Source of the DNA: Hydromicrobium sp964517765
GTDB lineage: Bacteria > Actinomycetota > Humimicrobiia > Humimicrobiales > Humimicrobiaceae
DNA length: 38,425 nt
Reading direction: 5' to 3'
Assembly (NCBI GenBank): GCA_964517765.1
Contig: CAZFEN010000011.1
Location: forward strand, 1-38,425
Shown: in pieces, positions 8,001-17,544 of the stretch
Layout: each line of letters opens with the position of its first letter
Position numbering within the stretch: the stretch's first letter is position 1
Notes under the pieces: generated by a model
Told to the model about the DNA's origin: nothing
Databases searched by the model: none
What the model saw: the letters and a program-made list of their open reading frames with translations, nothing else
Translations under genes and position numbers: made by a program

Positions 8001-9491
8001 CTAATTTTTTAAAAGACTGCAGACAAAGCCGGCTTCGCTTTCAAGGTAATAGGGCATAATCTCCAGGCAGGTTTTCTCCCTTTTTCCTGATATATTTTCT
8101 TTGGAGTTTAAAATAAACGTTAACTCGTGAGGAATATCCGGCTTTTCCATAGTATATTTCCCCTTGAATTCTTTTAAAAACCTTTCTATTACCTGCTGAT
8201 TTTCTATTGGTGAAAGGGTGCATGTATAAAAAATGATTCTTCCTCCTGTTTTTAAATAAATATCACAATTTACGATCATTCTAAATGCAAGCCCGGAAAG
8301 CCGTACAAGATCATCCATGGTCTTATTGTATTTTGCATCAGGATTCTTAGAAATGGTTCCAAAAGCGCTGCAGGGTGCGTCGATTAAAATTTTATCGAAA
8401 TATCCGTTATAATTATCAGGTATACTGCTGTTTTCCAAAAAATTCTTTTCCGTCGCATCTGCTTCTATAAGTTTTACATTCTTTATATTTAATCTTCTAA
8501 GATTATCCTCCAATACTTTTAACCTCTTTCTGCTTATATCAACCGCAATTACTTCTCCTCTGTCTCCGATCAATTCAGACATATATATAGTTTTGCCTCC
8601 GGGGGCGGCGCACGTGTCAAGTATTTTTTCACCCTTTCGTGGATTTATAAAATATCTTACTGCTATTTGAGAGGATAAGTCCTGAACCGAAATAAGACCT
8701 TTCCTGTAAATACCAGTTTCTGAAATATCGGCAACACTTGAAACTTCTATGGAACCAGTCAATATTTTATTATGAGATACAATTGACTTCATACCGGACT
8801 CTTTCAATATCTCTTCCCCGGTGATTTTTTCTTTATTGAATCTCAAGTAGGTATGCGGATTTTCATTAAGCGACCTGCAGATAAGAGTAGTTTTTTCCAT
8901 CCCATACCAGCTGATCCAGTATTTTAACAGCCATCCGGGATAGGAGTATTCAATGCTGATCCGATCGGTTTCGTTTTTTACAAGCTTTTCAATCTCTCCG
9001 TTTACAAATGAGTCTATATCAAGAGTTGAACTTATTTTACGAAGTATCGCATTTACAAATTTAGAGGATGATATAGAAGCGTTTTTCCTGGCTACCTCGA
9101 CACTTTCATTGACTGCCGAATAAGACGGAATTTTATCCATATACATCAACTGATAAATTCCCATACGCAGAATATTTTTTACCATAAAATCGATATCTTT
9201 TATGTCCCTTGCTGAAAATAAAGAAAGAACAAAATCGATTTTTAAAAAGTATCTTACCGTACCCTTGACGATATTAAAAATAAAGCGCCTGTCAAGTCCG
9301 GATAATTCGTAAACTTCAAAGAAACTGTTTATTATATCTTTTAAGGATTTTCTTTCTTTAAAATATTGGATCAGGATAAGAAGAGCAACTTTTCGGGGAT
9401 TGGTTCCGATTCTTTTTTTGGTTATCTTTTTGGTTCTTTTTTCATTCAAAACTTTCACCGGTCTCGAGCCTGTATCCGTTGATAAAATCAA
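8001..9491 (-). CDS. rsmB: 16S rRNA (cytosine-967-C5)-methyltransferase RsmB
   Basis: Methylates C5 of a cytosine in 16S rRNA using SAM. The protein has an N-terminal NusB-like RNA-binding domain (about 30-165) followed by a Rossmann methyltransferase domain. Motif I reads DTCAAPGGKT. The two catalytic cysteines are in DAPCSAFGT (motif IV) and YTCTLSPIEN (motif VI). Length is slightly above the family norm because the outermost start is given. That TTG (9491) overlaps fmt by 50 bp; the GTG at 9458 or the TTG at 9449, which nearly coincides with the fmt stop, are more natural translation-coupled starts. It is the last gene of the long minus-strand run and pairs with fmt as in many bacteria. 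Confidence 0.94.
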   Translation of the reverse strand: MILSTDTGSRPVKVLNEKRTKKITKKRIGTNPRKVALLILIQYFKERKSLKDIINSFFEVYELSGLDRRFIFNIVKGTVRYFLKIDFVLSLFSARDIKDIDFMVKNILRMGIYQLMYMDKIPSYSAVNESVEVARKNASISSSKFVNAILRKISSTLDIDSFVNGEIEKLVKNETDRISIEYSYPGWLLKYWISWYGMEKTTLICRSLNENPHTYLRFNKEKITGEEILKESGMKSIVSHNKILTGSIEVSSVADISETGIYRKGLISVQDLSSQIAVRYFINPRKGEKILDTCAAPGGKTIYMSELIGDRGEVIAVDISRKRLKVLEDNLRRLNIKNVKLIEADATEKNFLENSSIPDNYNGYFDKILIDAPCSAFGTISKNPDAKYNKTMDDLVRLSGLAFRMIVNCDIYLKTGGRIIFYTCTLSPIENQQVIERFLKEFKGKYTMEKPDIPHELTFILNSKENISGKREKTCLEIMPYYLESEAGFVCSLLKN

Positions 9492-10425
9492 CTGAAGACA
9501 TTGTCCTTTTACCCTGTGGCTGCAACAGCTCTATTTTTACCACTTCATTATTATTACATCTGACAAGGATTCCCGTTTTCTTATCAGCGGCAATAATAAG
9601 ACCATTTCTATTACTATTGTCAATCCCATATTTATCAATCTTGACCTCATCCGGATGAGTATCGGTCGCCGGTTCATTTAGCACAGCCGCTTTAAGTACC
9701 TTGATTCTTAAACCTTTTCGGAGAAAATAAGCGCCTGGGCTTGGACTAAAAGCTCTGATCCTGTTGACTATTTTATCTGCACTATCGTTCCAATTGATTT
9801 TCAGATCATCTTTTGTAATCTTATAACTAAAAGTAGCATTCTCTTCATTCTGTGGACATGACTTTATCTTTCCGGTTTCCGCAAGGTCGAGTACTTTAAC
9901 AAGAAGAGGCTTTCCGAATTCTATGGATTTTCTCTCCAGGCTTTCCAGGCTATCATCTGCTTTTACTCCGAATTTTACCTGAGCATATATTCCACCTTTG
10001 TCCACTTCCGGTATCACCTCGATTATACTTACGCCTCCCATTTTGTCTCCGTTCAGCAGGGTACTCATAATAGGTGTGGGACCTCTGTATTTCGGAAGAA
10101 GCGAAGGGTGTACATTGAACCATCGGGCATCTGTCAGTTCAAACAATTTCCCGGGAAATATCTTTCCAAAAGAAGCTACCACTACCGCATCGGGCCCTGA
10201 TTTAGTAAATCTATCGAAAAAACTATCATCGAACTTTTCTATCTGTATAAAATCAAGCCCAAGTTCGGCGGCTTTACTTTTTACAACATTAGGAACGGTC
10301 TTTCTCCCCCTGCCCGCAGGCTTATCTGCAATAGTCACAACGAGTGATACGTCATGTTTTGATTTATGTATTTCTTCCAGGAATGGAACCGAAAATGCGG
10401 AAGAACCAAAAAATAATATTTTCAA
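9442..10425 (-). CDS. fmt: Methionyl-tRNA formyltransferase
   Basis: Formylates initiator Met-tRNA using 10-formyltetrahydrofolate. The 327-residue protein has the full family architecture: formyltransferase domain (1-200) and OB-like C-terminal tRNA-binding domain. Catalytic residues are visible as N104 and H106 in NVHPSLLPKYRG and D142 in EVDKGG. The start is a TTG at 10425 with AAGGAG seven bases before it; no ATG precedes the first strand MKILFFG. It begins 10 bp after def, which removes the formyl group its product introduces, and overlaps rsmB at its end. Confidence 0.97.
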   Translation of the reverse strand: MKILFFGSSAFSVPFLEEIHKSKHDVSLVVTIADKPAGRGRKTVPNVVKSKAAELGLDFIQIEKFDDSFFDRFTKSGPDAVVVASFGKIFPGKLFELTDARWFNVHPSLLPKYRGPTPIMSTLLNGDKMGGVSIIEVIPEVDKGGIYAQVKFGVKADDSLESLERKSIEFGKPLLVKVLDLAETGKIKSCPQNEENATFSYKITKDDLKINWNDSADKIVNRIRAFSPSPGAYFLRKGLRIKVLKAAVLNEPATDTHPDEVKIDKYGIDNSNRNGLIIAADKKTGILVRCNNNEVVKIELLQPQGKRTMSSVDFINGYRLETGESFE

Positions 10426-10435
10426 AGAAGTCTCC

Positions 10436-10936
10436 TTATTTTACAATATTTGACTTGATCTCATTGATCTTTGTAAGCAGTTCCCTTCTTGATTTTCGGT
10501 CAAGACGATCTATATATAATATTCCGTCCAGATGATCGACTTCATGCTGAAATACCCTTGCCAGCAAATCCTCAGCTATAATTATAATATCATTACCTTT
10601 GAGATCTTTTGCTTTTACTTTGACTTTTGAAAATCTATTGACATTGAAATCCTTTATTGAATAAACGCTCAGGCATCCCTCATTACTCTCTATCTTCTTC
10701 CTGCCCAGAACTTCGATTTCCGGATTTACAAACACTTTGACCCTATCATTAAAATTAATAGCAATAACTCTTCTGGTTATGCCTATCTGCGGAGCAGCCA
10801 GACCCACTGCGCCTTCTTCTTTTAATGTGTCGACCATGTCCCTGACAAGACTCGCAAGCTTGTCTGTATTTTCCACTTTTTTACTTTTTTCTCTTAAAAC
10901 CGGATCGCCAATTTTTCTTATTTCTTTAACTGCCAT
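10436..10936 (-). CDS. def: Peptide deformylase
   Basis: Removes the N-formyl group from nascent proteins; a metal (usually Fe2+) enzyme. The 166-residue protein carries all three family motifs: GLAAPQIG (45-52), EGCLS (86-90, the Cys is a metal ligand) and HEVDH (131-135, the two His ligands and the catalytic Glu). ATG start. It lies between priA and fmt in the same transcription unit. Confidence 0.97.
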   Translation of the reverse strand: MAVKEIRKIGDPVLREKSKKVENTDKLASLVRDMVDTLKEEGAVGLAAPQIGITRRVIAINFNDRVKVFVNPEIEVLGRKKIESNEGCLSVYSIKDFNVNRFSKVKVKAKDLKGNDIIIIAEDLLARVFQHEVDHLDGILYIDRLDRKSRRELLTKINEIKSNIVK

Positions 10937-10954
10937 TTCATGCCTTTCTGAAAT

Positions 10955-13219
10955 TTACAGAATCCATACCGGATCCACATCTATAATTATCTTATTTTCA
11001 TCGAATTTTTTAAACCTTTTTAATATTTCTGTCAGTGCTTCACTCATAAAATCCATATTTCCGGATTTTATTATTATATGCCATCTGAAAAATAAATTTA
11101 TTTTACTAAAGGGTGCAGGTGCAGGCCCAAGTATACTGCAGCAATCTCCGGCAGCTTCGCTTACTCTGTCAAAAAACTCCCCTGCATCTCTTTTTACTTT
11201 ATTCTCATCTTTCCCTGAAATTATAATATTTATTAAATTGGAAAAAGGAGGATACTTCAGTTCCTTTCTATTTTCCAATTCCTGCCGGTAAAATGATTCA
11301 TAATCATTTGCAAGTATGTTTTCTATGATACTGCTTTCGGGATTATAAGTCTGTATTATTACCCTGCCTTTCTTTTTCTTTCTTCCCGCTCTTCCGGATA
11401 CCTGGGTTATAAGCTGATAGACCCTTTCGTTCATATGATAATCCGGAAGTCCAAGCATACTATCGCAATTGATGATCCCCACCAGTGTGACATCTTCGAT
11501 ATCGAGTCCCTTGGCTATCATCTGTGTACCTATAAGAATCGAACCTCCCGGAGAGATGAATTTCTTCAGTATTTCCTGGTGTGATTTCTTTTTCACTGTC
11601 ACATCAGAATCCATCCTGAGTACAGGTGTATCTTTAAATCTCATCTGGAGTTTCGACTGGACCTTTTGTATTCCGGTACCATATAAAAATATATTGTCCG
11701 CACCGCAAACGGGGCATTTCCCATCGTAATTTTGCTCTCTGCCGCAGTGGTGGCACACCAGTTTTCCGGGGTCACTGTGGTAACTATAGGAAAGGTCACA
11801 TGCCGGACATCTGGGGACATTGCCGCATTTATTACATATTATAAAGTTGCTATATCCCCTTCTATTCAAAAAGATAATCACTTTATTTTTTTTATCAAGT
11901 TCCTCCCTTATGGCCATAAACAGCCTGCTTGTGATAATCGGATCCTCTTTCAAGCGGTCCGTTTTTTTAAGATCGATTATTTCCGTTTCCGGAAAGCTCT
12001 TGCTCTGCGCCTTTATCGGGACCTTGAGCAGGGTAAAATCATCTTCTTTCTCTGCCCTGTATCTTGTTACCAGATCCGGTGTGGCGCTGCCCATTACCAC
12101 AGGTATTCCCAGTATCTCTCCCAGTTTAATTGCCACATCCTGTGTATTATACCTGACCCGTGTTCCCTCCTTATAAGATGGGTCGTGTTCCTCGTCAAGT
12201 ATTATTATTCCGATCATATCAAGGGGCGTAAAAATCGAGGATCTGGTTCCTATCACTATATCAAATTCTCCGTTCCATATATCAAGCCATCTTTCATATC
12301 TTTCAGCATCATTCATATTGGAATGATACACACAGACCCTGGACCCAAACTCTGACTCGAACCTTGAAAAAAGCTGCGGGGTCAAAGAAATCTCCGGCGT
12401 GAGGATAAGTGCCTTTTTCCCGCAGTCAAGAACCTTTTTGCAGGCGGCAATATAAATATCTGTTTTTCCGCTGCCCGTAACACCCTCGATCAGGAATTTG
12501 TGAAAAAGTTTCTTATTTATGGCATCTTCTATGCTGCTTATTGCTTTTTTTTGATAAGGATTCAAGACTATACTTTTTTTCTTTGAGGTTTTATCCGTTT
12601 CATAGTCGTATCTGAAATCGCGCTTCTGTCTTTTTTTAATCACGGATATAATATTTCTCACTGCAAGAACAGCAATGCTTGCATTGCCCGAACCGGTATC
12701 CTTTATCAATCTTTCTTTTGATACTTCTCCATGCAAAATCAAATAATCGATCACTTTTTTCTTTGAATGATTTTTCTTCCAGTTTATCTTATCTTTTACC
12801 TGTTTATATATAACCTTATTCAGGATTATATAATCCTTGAATTTGAATTTTATAACTGAACCGCCGGCTGCATATCGGGATTTTCCTCCGGGAGGAAGAA
12901 AAAACTTAAAAACACTTCCGATAGGCTGGATATAATATCTGCTGATCCAGTTTATGAGTTCCAGTTTCTGCGGGTCGAATACTGGTTTCACATCTGCCAC
13001 ACCTGCGATATCTTTTATTTCTTTTTCTGCCAGTTCAGAATTATCTTTGGTTTTTACAATATAACCGGTCTCTAACCTATTTTTAAATGGAACCCGGACT
13101 ACTTTTCCGATACTGATGTCTGAGGATAAATGAGCAGGTATTCTATAATCAAAAGCATGATCGATGTCAAAGGTTTTTATATCTATGTAAACCTCTGCAT
13201 ATTTTTTATTTCTGACCAT
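10955..13219 (-). CDS. priA: Primosomal protein N' (PriA helicase)
   Basis: Restarts stalled replication forks and loads the primosome. The 754-residue protein has an N-terminal DNA-binding domain, a DEXH helicase core with Walker A GVTGSGKT and a DEEH box, and a central zinc-binding region with eight cysteines in paired CxxC units (CNKC, CPAC, CHHC, CPVC). A helicase motif VI is seen at QVSGRAGR. Some actinobacterial PriA proteins lack helicase residues; here the motifs look intact, so an active helicase is expected. ATG start, 13 bp after metK. Confidence 0.96.
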   Translation of the reverse strand: MVRNKKYAEVYIDIKTFDIDHAFDYRIPAHLSSDISIGKVVRVPFKNRLETGYIVKTKDNSELAEKEIKDIAGVADVKPVFDPQKLELINWISRYYIQPIGSVFKFFLPPGGKSRYAAGGSVIKFKFKDYIILNKVIYKQVKDKINWKKNHSKKKVIDYLILHGEVSKERLIKDTGSGNASIAVLAVRNIISVIKKRQKRDFRYDYETDKTSKKKSIVLNPYQKKAISSIEDAINKKLFHKFLIEGVTGSGKTDIYIAACKKVLDCGKKALILTPEISLTPQLFSRFESEFGSRVCVYHSNMNDAERYERWLDIWNGEFDIVIGTRSSIFTPLDMIGIIILDEEHDPSYKEGTRVRYNTQDVAIKLGEILGIPVVMGSATPDLVTRYRAEKEDDFTLLKVPIKAQSKSFPETEIIDLKKTDRLKEDPIITSRLFMAIREELDKKNKVIIFLNRRGYSNFIICNKCGNVPRCPACDLSYSYHSDPGKLVCHHCGREQNYDGKCPVCGADNIFLYGTGIQKVQSKLQMRFKDTPVLRMDSDVTVKKKSHQEILKKFISPGGSILIGTQMIAKGLDIEDVTLVGIINCDSMLGLPDYHMNERVYQLITQVSGRAGRKKKKGRVIIQTYNPESSIIENILANDYESFYRQELENRKELKYPPFSNLINIIISGKDENKVKRDAGEFFDRVSEAAGDCCSILGPAPAPFSKINLFFRWHIIIKSGNMDFMSEALTEILKRFKKFDENKIIIDVDPVWIL

Positions 13220-13232
13220 TTATACAAAATAA

Positions 13233-14438
13233 TTATTTAAGGCCCAGAAAACTCTGGATTTCGTCAACCTTATCCAGCTTTTCCCAGGTAAAATCCCTGT
13301 CATGCCTTCCGAAGTGGCCATAAGCCGCAGTCTTTCTGTAAATAGGTCTTAACAGATTCAAGTTCTTGATAATTGCTGCAGGCCTCAGGTCAAATATTTC
13401 CACTACCGCTTTTTGAATTTTTTTGACATCCACCTTTTCGGTGCCGAATGTTTCTACCATGACCGATATGGGGTGCGATACACCTATTGCATAAGCCGCT
13501 TCTATCTCTATTTTATCTGCGGCTCCGCTCGCTACCAGATTCTTTGCAACATGCCTTAATGCATAAGCGGCTGACCTGTCGACTTTTGAAGGATCTTTTC
13601 CCGAAAAGCAGCCTCCCCCGTGTCTTGCCGTTCCACCATACGTGTCCACGATTATTTTCCTCCCGGTAACTCCGGTATCACCCATCGGTCCGCCTATTGT
13701 AAATTCTCCCGTCGGATTTACGAACAACCTTAAATCTTTACTTAAATATTGCTCCGGAATGATTGGTTTTATTACAAATTCGCTCATATCCGGTTTAATC
13801 TGGGATTCTATGTCGATATTGGGAGCATGCTGGGCAGCTATAACTATGGTCTCTACCGAAACAGGTCTTCCGTCTTCATATTTTACCGTGAGCTGAGTTT
13901 TGCCATCAGGCCTCAGATATGGCAGTATTCCGGCCTTCCTGACTTCGGATAGACGGTGGGCAAGCTTGTGCGCAAACTGAATTGGGAAAGGCATAAATTC
14001 TTCGGTTTCATTAGTGGCATAACCAAACATCATACCCTGGTCCCCGGCACCCTGACTATCGAACTCATTTTCATATCCGTTTCCGGATCTGGCTTCATAG
14101 GCACTATTAACACCCTTTGATATGTTAGGAGACTGCTTGCCAATAGAAGTAACCACACCGCAGGTCTCATAGTCAAAACCATATTTTGCCCTGGTATATC
14201 CGATATTCTTAATCACTTCTCTTACGATATCCGGTATTTCCACATAAGTAGAAGTGGTGACTTCACCGGCTACTATTACGATCCCGGTTTTGAGCAAAGT
14301 TTCTATGGCTGTTCTACATCTTGGATCTTCAGCAATAATAGCATCAAGAACGGCATCGGAAATTTGATCAGCCATTTTATCCGGATGGCCCTCGGTAACC
14401 GATTCCGAAGTAAATAAAAAATTCTGTTTCTTTGTCAT
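13233..14438 (-). CDS. metK: S-adenosylmethionine synthetase
   Basis: Makes SAM from methionine and ATP. The 401-residue length is standard. Signature segments are ESVTEGHPDK (12-21, ATP-binding His and metal-binding Asp), GAGDQGMMFGYA and the phosphate-loop GGGCFSGKDPSKVDRSAAY. The ATG start has AGGAGG four bases ahead, the strongest ribosome-binding site in this run. The position between coaBC and priA is the actinobacterial arrangement. Confidence 0.98.
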   Translation of the reverse strand: MTKKQNFLFTSESVTEGHPDKMADQISDAVLDAIIAEDPRCRTAIETLLKTGIVIVAGEVTTSTYVEIPDIVREVIKNIGYTRAKYGFDYETCGVVTSIGKQSPNISKGVNSAYEARSGNGYENEFDSQGAGDQGMMFGYATNETEEFMPFPIQFAHKLAHRLSEVRKAGILPYLRPDGKTQLTVKYEDGRPVSVETIVIAAQHAPNIDIESQIKPDMSEFVIKPIIPEQYLSKDLRLFVNPTGEFTIGGPMGDTGVTGRKIIVDTYGGTARHGGGCFSGKDPSKVDRSAAYALRHVAKNLVASGAADKIEIEAAYAIGVSHPISVMVETFGTEKVDVKKIQKAVVEIFDLRPAAIIKNLNLLRPIYRKTAAYGHFGRHDRDFTWEKLDKVDEIQSFLGLK

Positions 14439-14446
14439 TGTCCCTC

Positions 14447-15679
14447 CTATCGATTCTTTACAACATTTAGATTTTCTATAATTTCATTCCAGATCCCTCT
14501 GGCAATAATTCTCTTCTTATCCCTGGCCAATTTTTTTACGGTTCCATCCTGTCTTATCAGGTCAACCTCATTATAATCACTGCCCATACCGATACCTTCT
14601 ACGGAAATATCATTTCCAACAATAATATCGATATTTCTGTGTTTTAATTTTCCCTTCACGAATTCGACACTGTAATCGGTCTCAGCCGCAAAACCAACAA
14701 GGTACTGGTCTTCCTTCTTTTTTTCAGCCAGCAGTTCCAGAATATTTTCATTTTCTTTAAACCTTATTTTGGATAATATATCATCTTTTTTCTTTAACTT
14801 AAAATTATATTTTTTAATCGGTACAATATCGCTTACGGCAGCTGCCATTATAATAATATTACTGTCTTCCAAATACTCAAGAAGGGCTCTTTTCATCTCT
14901 GCGGTATCGCCGGCATATACAACTTCTACCCCGTATGGCTTCACGGATTTCTCTGCAGCGCTTATAAGAATCACTTTTTTGGCCCCTCTAAAATGGGCCT
15001 CTTCGGCTAAAGCATAGCCCATTTTTCCGCTGGATTTATTTGATATGAATCTTACCGGATCAATAAATTCTTTTGTGCCCCCGGCAGTAATAAGGATATT
15101 TTTACCCTTAAGATCAGATTTATATTTCAGAAGTTCTCCAAGCCTTTCGATAATAACATCTTCATCTTCCATCCTTCCGAGGCCTTCCTCGCCGCAGGCA
15201 AGTTTACCGCTTGCAGGACCCACAAAAAAATATTTCCCGCTTTCCTTTAAATGATTTATATTTTTTTGAATCACAGGATCGAGATACATGCTTTCATTCA
15301 TAGCCGGAGCGATAAGCACCGGGCAGGTGGCGGAAATTACAGATGTTGTCAGGAAATTATCACCTATTCCATAAGATAATTTCGATACCACATCAGCAGA
15401 TGCAGGTGCAATCAAAAAAACATCGGCGCTATGAGAGAGCGAGATATGATAAATTTTTTTTTGGTTCTCAAACTGATCCACTATTGTTTTATTTCCGGAA
15501 ATCGAACTTAAAGTAAGCGGAGCAATAAAATTAAGAGCATTGGGGGTTATAACCGGTATCACCCCGGCACCCATCCCTGTAAGTTTGCTGCAGATAGAAG
15601 CTGCTTTATAAGCGGCAATAGATGCGGTGATTCCCAGAATTATCTTTTTTTTAGAAAATACTGATTTATTCGGGAACAA
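14447..15679 (-). CDS. coaBC: Bifunctional phosphopantothenoylcysteine decarboxylase/synthetase CoaBC
   Basis: Two steps of coenzyme A synthesis: CoaB joins cysteine to 4'-phosphopantothenate (CTP-dependent) and CoaC decarboxylates the product (FMN-dependent). The 410-residue fusion has an N-terminal flavoprotein domain with GITASIAAYKA (16-26), the catalytic His in LSHSADVFLIAP (81-92), PAMNESMY (125-132) and the catalytic Cys in KLACGEEGLGRM (159-170). The synthetase domain follows with ITAGGTKEFIDPVR and AAAVSD. Start is TTG two bases after the rpoZ stop, which suggests translational coupling. Confidence 0.97.
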   Translation of the reverse strand: MFPNKSVFSKKKIILGITASIAAYKAASICSKLTGMGAGVIPVITPNALNFIAPLTLSSISGNKTIVDQFENQKKIYHISLSHSADVFLIAPASADVVSKLSYGIGDNFLTTSVISATCPVLIAPAMNESMYLDPVIQKNINHLKESGKYFFVGPASGKLACGEEGLGRMEDEDVIIERLGELLKYKSDLKGKNILITAGGTKEFIDPVRFISNKSSGKMGYALAEEAHFRGAKKVILISAAEKSVKPYGVEVVYAGDTAEMKRALLEYLEDSNIIIMAAAVSDIVPIKKYNFKLKKKDDILSKIRFKENENILELLAEKKKEDQYLVGFAAETDYSVEFVKGKLKHRNIDIIVGNDISVEGIGMGSDYNEVDLIRQDGTVKKLARDKKRIIARGIWNEIIENLNVVKNR

Positions 15680-15681
15680 AA

Positions 15682-15924
15682 TTACTCGGATTCCTTCTTC
15701 TTCTTTTCGAAAGTCACTTTTTCTTCTTTTATTTCGTTAAAGGCAATCTCAAGCGGGTCATGAGATTCCACATCTACCAGAGGTTTTACTACGCTTATTC
15801 TTTCCATATTTTTTTGTGCGGAAAGATAATCTCCCAGCTCTCTTGCTCTTTTAGCCACTGCTATACACAATTCGTATTTGCTGTCTATGCTCTTTTTATA
15901 TTCATCTATGTATTGGACTTTCAT
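15682..15924 (-). CDS. rpoZ: RNA polymerase omega subunit
   Basis: Small subunit that helps assemble RNA polymerase. The 80-residue protein has the omega core: KYELCIAVAKRARELG (helix, about 17-32), followed by the segment ending in KPLVDVESHDPLEIAFNEI, which is typical of actinobacterial and related omegas. It lies between gmk and coaBC, the usual place. It begins 6 bp after gmk. ATG start with AAGGAA upstream. Confidence 0.93.
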   Translation of the reverse strand: MKVQYIDEYKKSIDSKYELCIAVAKRARELGDYLSAQKNMERISVVKPLVDVESHDPLEIAFNEIKEEKVTFEKKKKESE

Positions 15925-15930
15925 TTGGAG

Positions 15931-16500
15931 TTATTTCCTTCCTTTTTGAGAATTTAGAACCTTTTTTAAATTAAGCAAAGCTTCATTATAATTATTATTT
16001 ACGATTATGCAATCATAATGTTTCATATGATCCAGTTCATGCTTTGCGATCGCGAGCCTTCTCTTCATCTCTTCAGAGCTGTCGGCTCCCCTTTTCCTCA
16101 TCCTTTCTTCCAGTTCCCTGAGCGAAGTTGTAGTGATAAAGATGAGATATGTTTCTTTTATTTTCTCTGCTACCTGCATGGCACCCTGCACATCTATTAC
16201 CAGTATCACATTTTTACCTTTATCCAGATTCTCATTTACGAAATCTTTCAGCGTACCATACTGATAATCTGCATAGGAAGCCCATTCAAGAAGCATGTCT
16301 TTCTCTATAAGCTTATCGAACTCATCTTTGCTTATGAAATGATACTGATTGCCGCTGATTTCATCCCCTCGTCCGGGCCTTGTGGTAACAGAAACCGATC
16401 TTACGAAATCATTGAGTTCATTTACAATATCGCTTACGAGACTGCTTTTTCCTGATCCTGAGGGTCCTGAGACAATAAATAATTTTCCTCTATCTGCCAT
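15931..16500 (-). CDS. gmk: Guanylate kinase
   Basis: Phosphorylates GMP to GDP with ATP. The 189-residue protein has the P-loop GPSGSGKS (12-19), the GMP-binding TTRPGRGDEISGNQYHF region (about 40-56) and the lid RKRGADSSEEMKRRL. The length is normal. ATG start. In the actinobacterial order it follows mihF, as here. Confidence 0.98.
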   Translation of the reverse strand: MADRGKLFIVSGPSGSGKSSLVSDIVNELNDFVRSVSVTTRPGRGDEISGNQYHFISKDEFDKLIEKDMLLEWASYADYQYGTLKDFVNENLDKGKNVILVIDVQGAMQVAEKIKETYLIFITTTSLRELEERMRKRGADSSEEMKRRLAIAKHELDHMKHYDCIIVNNNYNEALLNLKKVLNSQKGRK

Positions 16501-16522
16501 AAATTATAGAAAGTTCATCTGC

Positions 16523-16843
16523 CTAAACTATTTTAAAAAAGTGGTGAAAGCTGAGTTTTTGATTCTTGCCGAGTCCGCCCACTTTTTTGTTGGGGCTTAT
16601 TTTTAAATCTTTTAGAATTTTTAATGCATTTACTTTACCGTTCCCGGGGAGTGAACTGACAAGATCTATGACTTTCATATTTATTATATACTTCTCAAAA
16701 AGCTTCTTATCTCTGAAAAGTGAGCGTATCTCCGTCTTCCCCTTCTTTAGCAGTCCTTTTATTTCTGCTCTCTTTTTTCTCACCTCAAGGGCTGCTTTCA
16801 GGCCCTTCCTTCTATCCGTATCACTTAAATTATTTAAAGTCAT
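16523..16843 (-). CDS. mihF: Integration host factor, actinobacterial type (mIHF)
   Basis: A nucleoid-associated DNA-binding protein, first known as the host factor for mycobacteriophage L5 integration and unrelated in sequence to the E. coli IHF/HU fold. The 106-residue protein has the family's basic N-terminal helix (RRKGLKAALEVRKKRAEIK, 11-29) and the helix-hairpin-helix-like LVSSLPGNGKVNALKILKDL, followed by a lysine-rich tail. Family members end near here. The family is almost confined to Actinomycetota and this supports the taxonomic call. ATG start, preceded by a purine-rich GGGGGC. It has its own candidate promoter and may separate pyr control from the housekeeping genes downstream. 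Confidence 0.9.
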   Translation of the reverse strand: MTLNNLSDTDRRKGLKAALEVRKKRAEIKGLLKKGKTEIRSLFRDKKLFEKYIINMKVIDLVSSLPGNGKVNALKILKDLKISPNKKVGGLGKNQKLSFHHFFKIV

Positions 16844-16880
16844 AAAGCCCCCACAGACGATAAAAAATTAGATATATTAA

Positions 16881-16909
16881 AGTATATAAATATATGTATT
16901 TAATATCAA
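16881..16909 (-). promoter_or_regulatory. Promoter of mihF and the downstream housekeeping genes
   Basis: On the minus strand TTGATA (16904-16909) and TATACT (16881-16886) are separated by 17 bp, about 38 bp before the mihF start. The spacing and both hexamers fit a housekeeping promoter. The -35 lies in a tandem 11-bp repeat. Confidence 0.6.
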
Positions 16910-16922
16910 TATAATATCAATA
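16901..16922. repeat. Tandem 11-bp direct repeat
   Basis: TAATATCAATA occurs twice in direct succession (16901-16911 and 16912-16922) in the pyrE-mihF spacer, covering the candidate -35 of mihF. It may be an operator or simply AT-rich chance. Confidence 0.7.
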
Positions 16923-16941
16923 TTTTTTAAAAGATTATTCT

Positions 16942-17544
16942 TTATTTTTTCTTGCTGCCGGGATAAACAAGCGGTTGATTTTCCCCGCAAAGTCTGCACC
17001 GGGAAGGATCGTATTTATCGATTGCAAGCTTAATCAAATAATAGTACGGATATTCGAAGTCCGGTTTTTCCGAACGATCAACGATACTTACTATTGCTTT
17101 TACCTCTGCCTTACTTTCCCTGCATATTTCTATTACTTCCTTTACCGATCCTCCGGTCGTAATAACATCTTCCGCAACAATGACTTTGCTGCCCGGGTTA
17201 ATCTCAAATCCGCGCCTCAGCTCCATTTTGTCGTTTTTTCTCTCGGCAAATATCATCCTGCACCCTAAAGCATAAGCAAGCATATATCCCCAGAGTATGC
17301 CTCCTATTGCCGGAGACACCACTGCATCTATACTGCCTGTATCAATATCTTTTTTTATTATATCAAGAGCCTTGCGGGCAAGCTTAAGTGCAATATCGGG
17401 ATACTGCAGAAGGCGCGCGCACTGGAGATAATAATTGCTGTGGTAGCCGGAACTCAATTTAAAATGGCCCTCCATTATCGACCCGGTATCCTTAAGTATC
17501 CTGTAAACATCAAGCCCCTCAACCTGATTTATTATCTTAAGCAT
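16942..17544 (-). CDS. pyrE: Orotate phosphoribosyltransferase
   Basis: Converts orotate and PRPP to OMP, step five of UMP synthesis. The 200-residue protein has the type I PRTase signature VIVAEDVITTGGS (121-133). The N-terminal hood contains GHFKLSSGYHSNYY (26-39). The C-terminal tail holds a CRLC pair, seen in some thermophile and deep-branching enzymes. ATG start overlapping the pyrF end by 8 bp. It is the last pyr gene; a 98-bp gap and a new promoter follow. Confidence 0.97.
   Translation of the reverse strand: MLKIINQVEGLDVYRILKDTGSIMEGHFKLSSGYHSNYYLQCARLLQYPDIALKLARKALDIIKKDIDTGSIDAVVSPAIGGILWGYMLAYALGCRMIFAERKNDKMELRRGFEINPGSKVIVAEDVITTGGSVKEVIEICRESKAEVKAIVSIVDRSEKPDFEYPYYYLIKLAIDKYDPSRCRLCGENQPLVYPGSKKK

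Noticed and set aside
11732..12355. 207-codon ORF antisense to priA
   Set aside because: It lies wholly within the conserved priA helicase region and shows no protein-family features.
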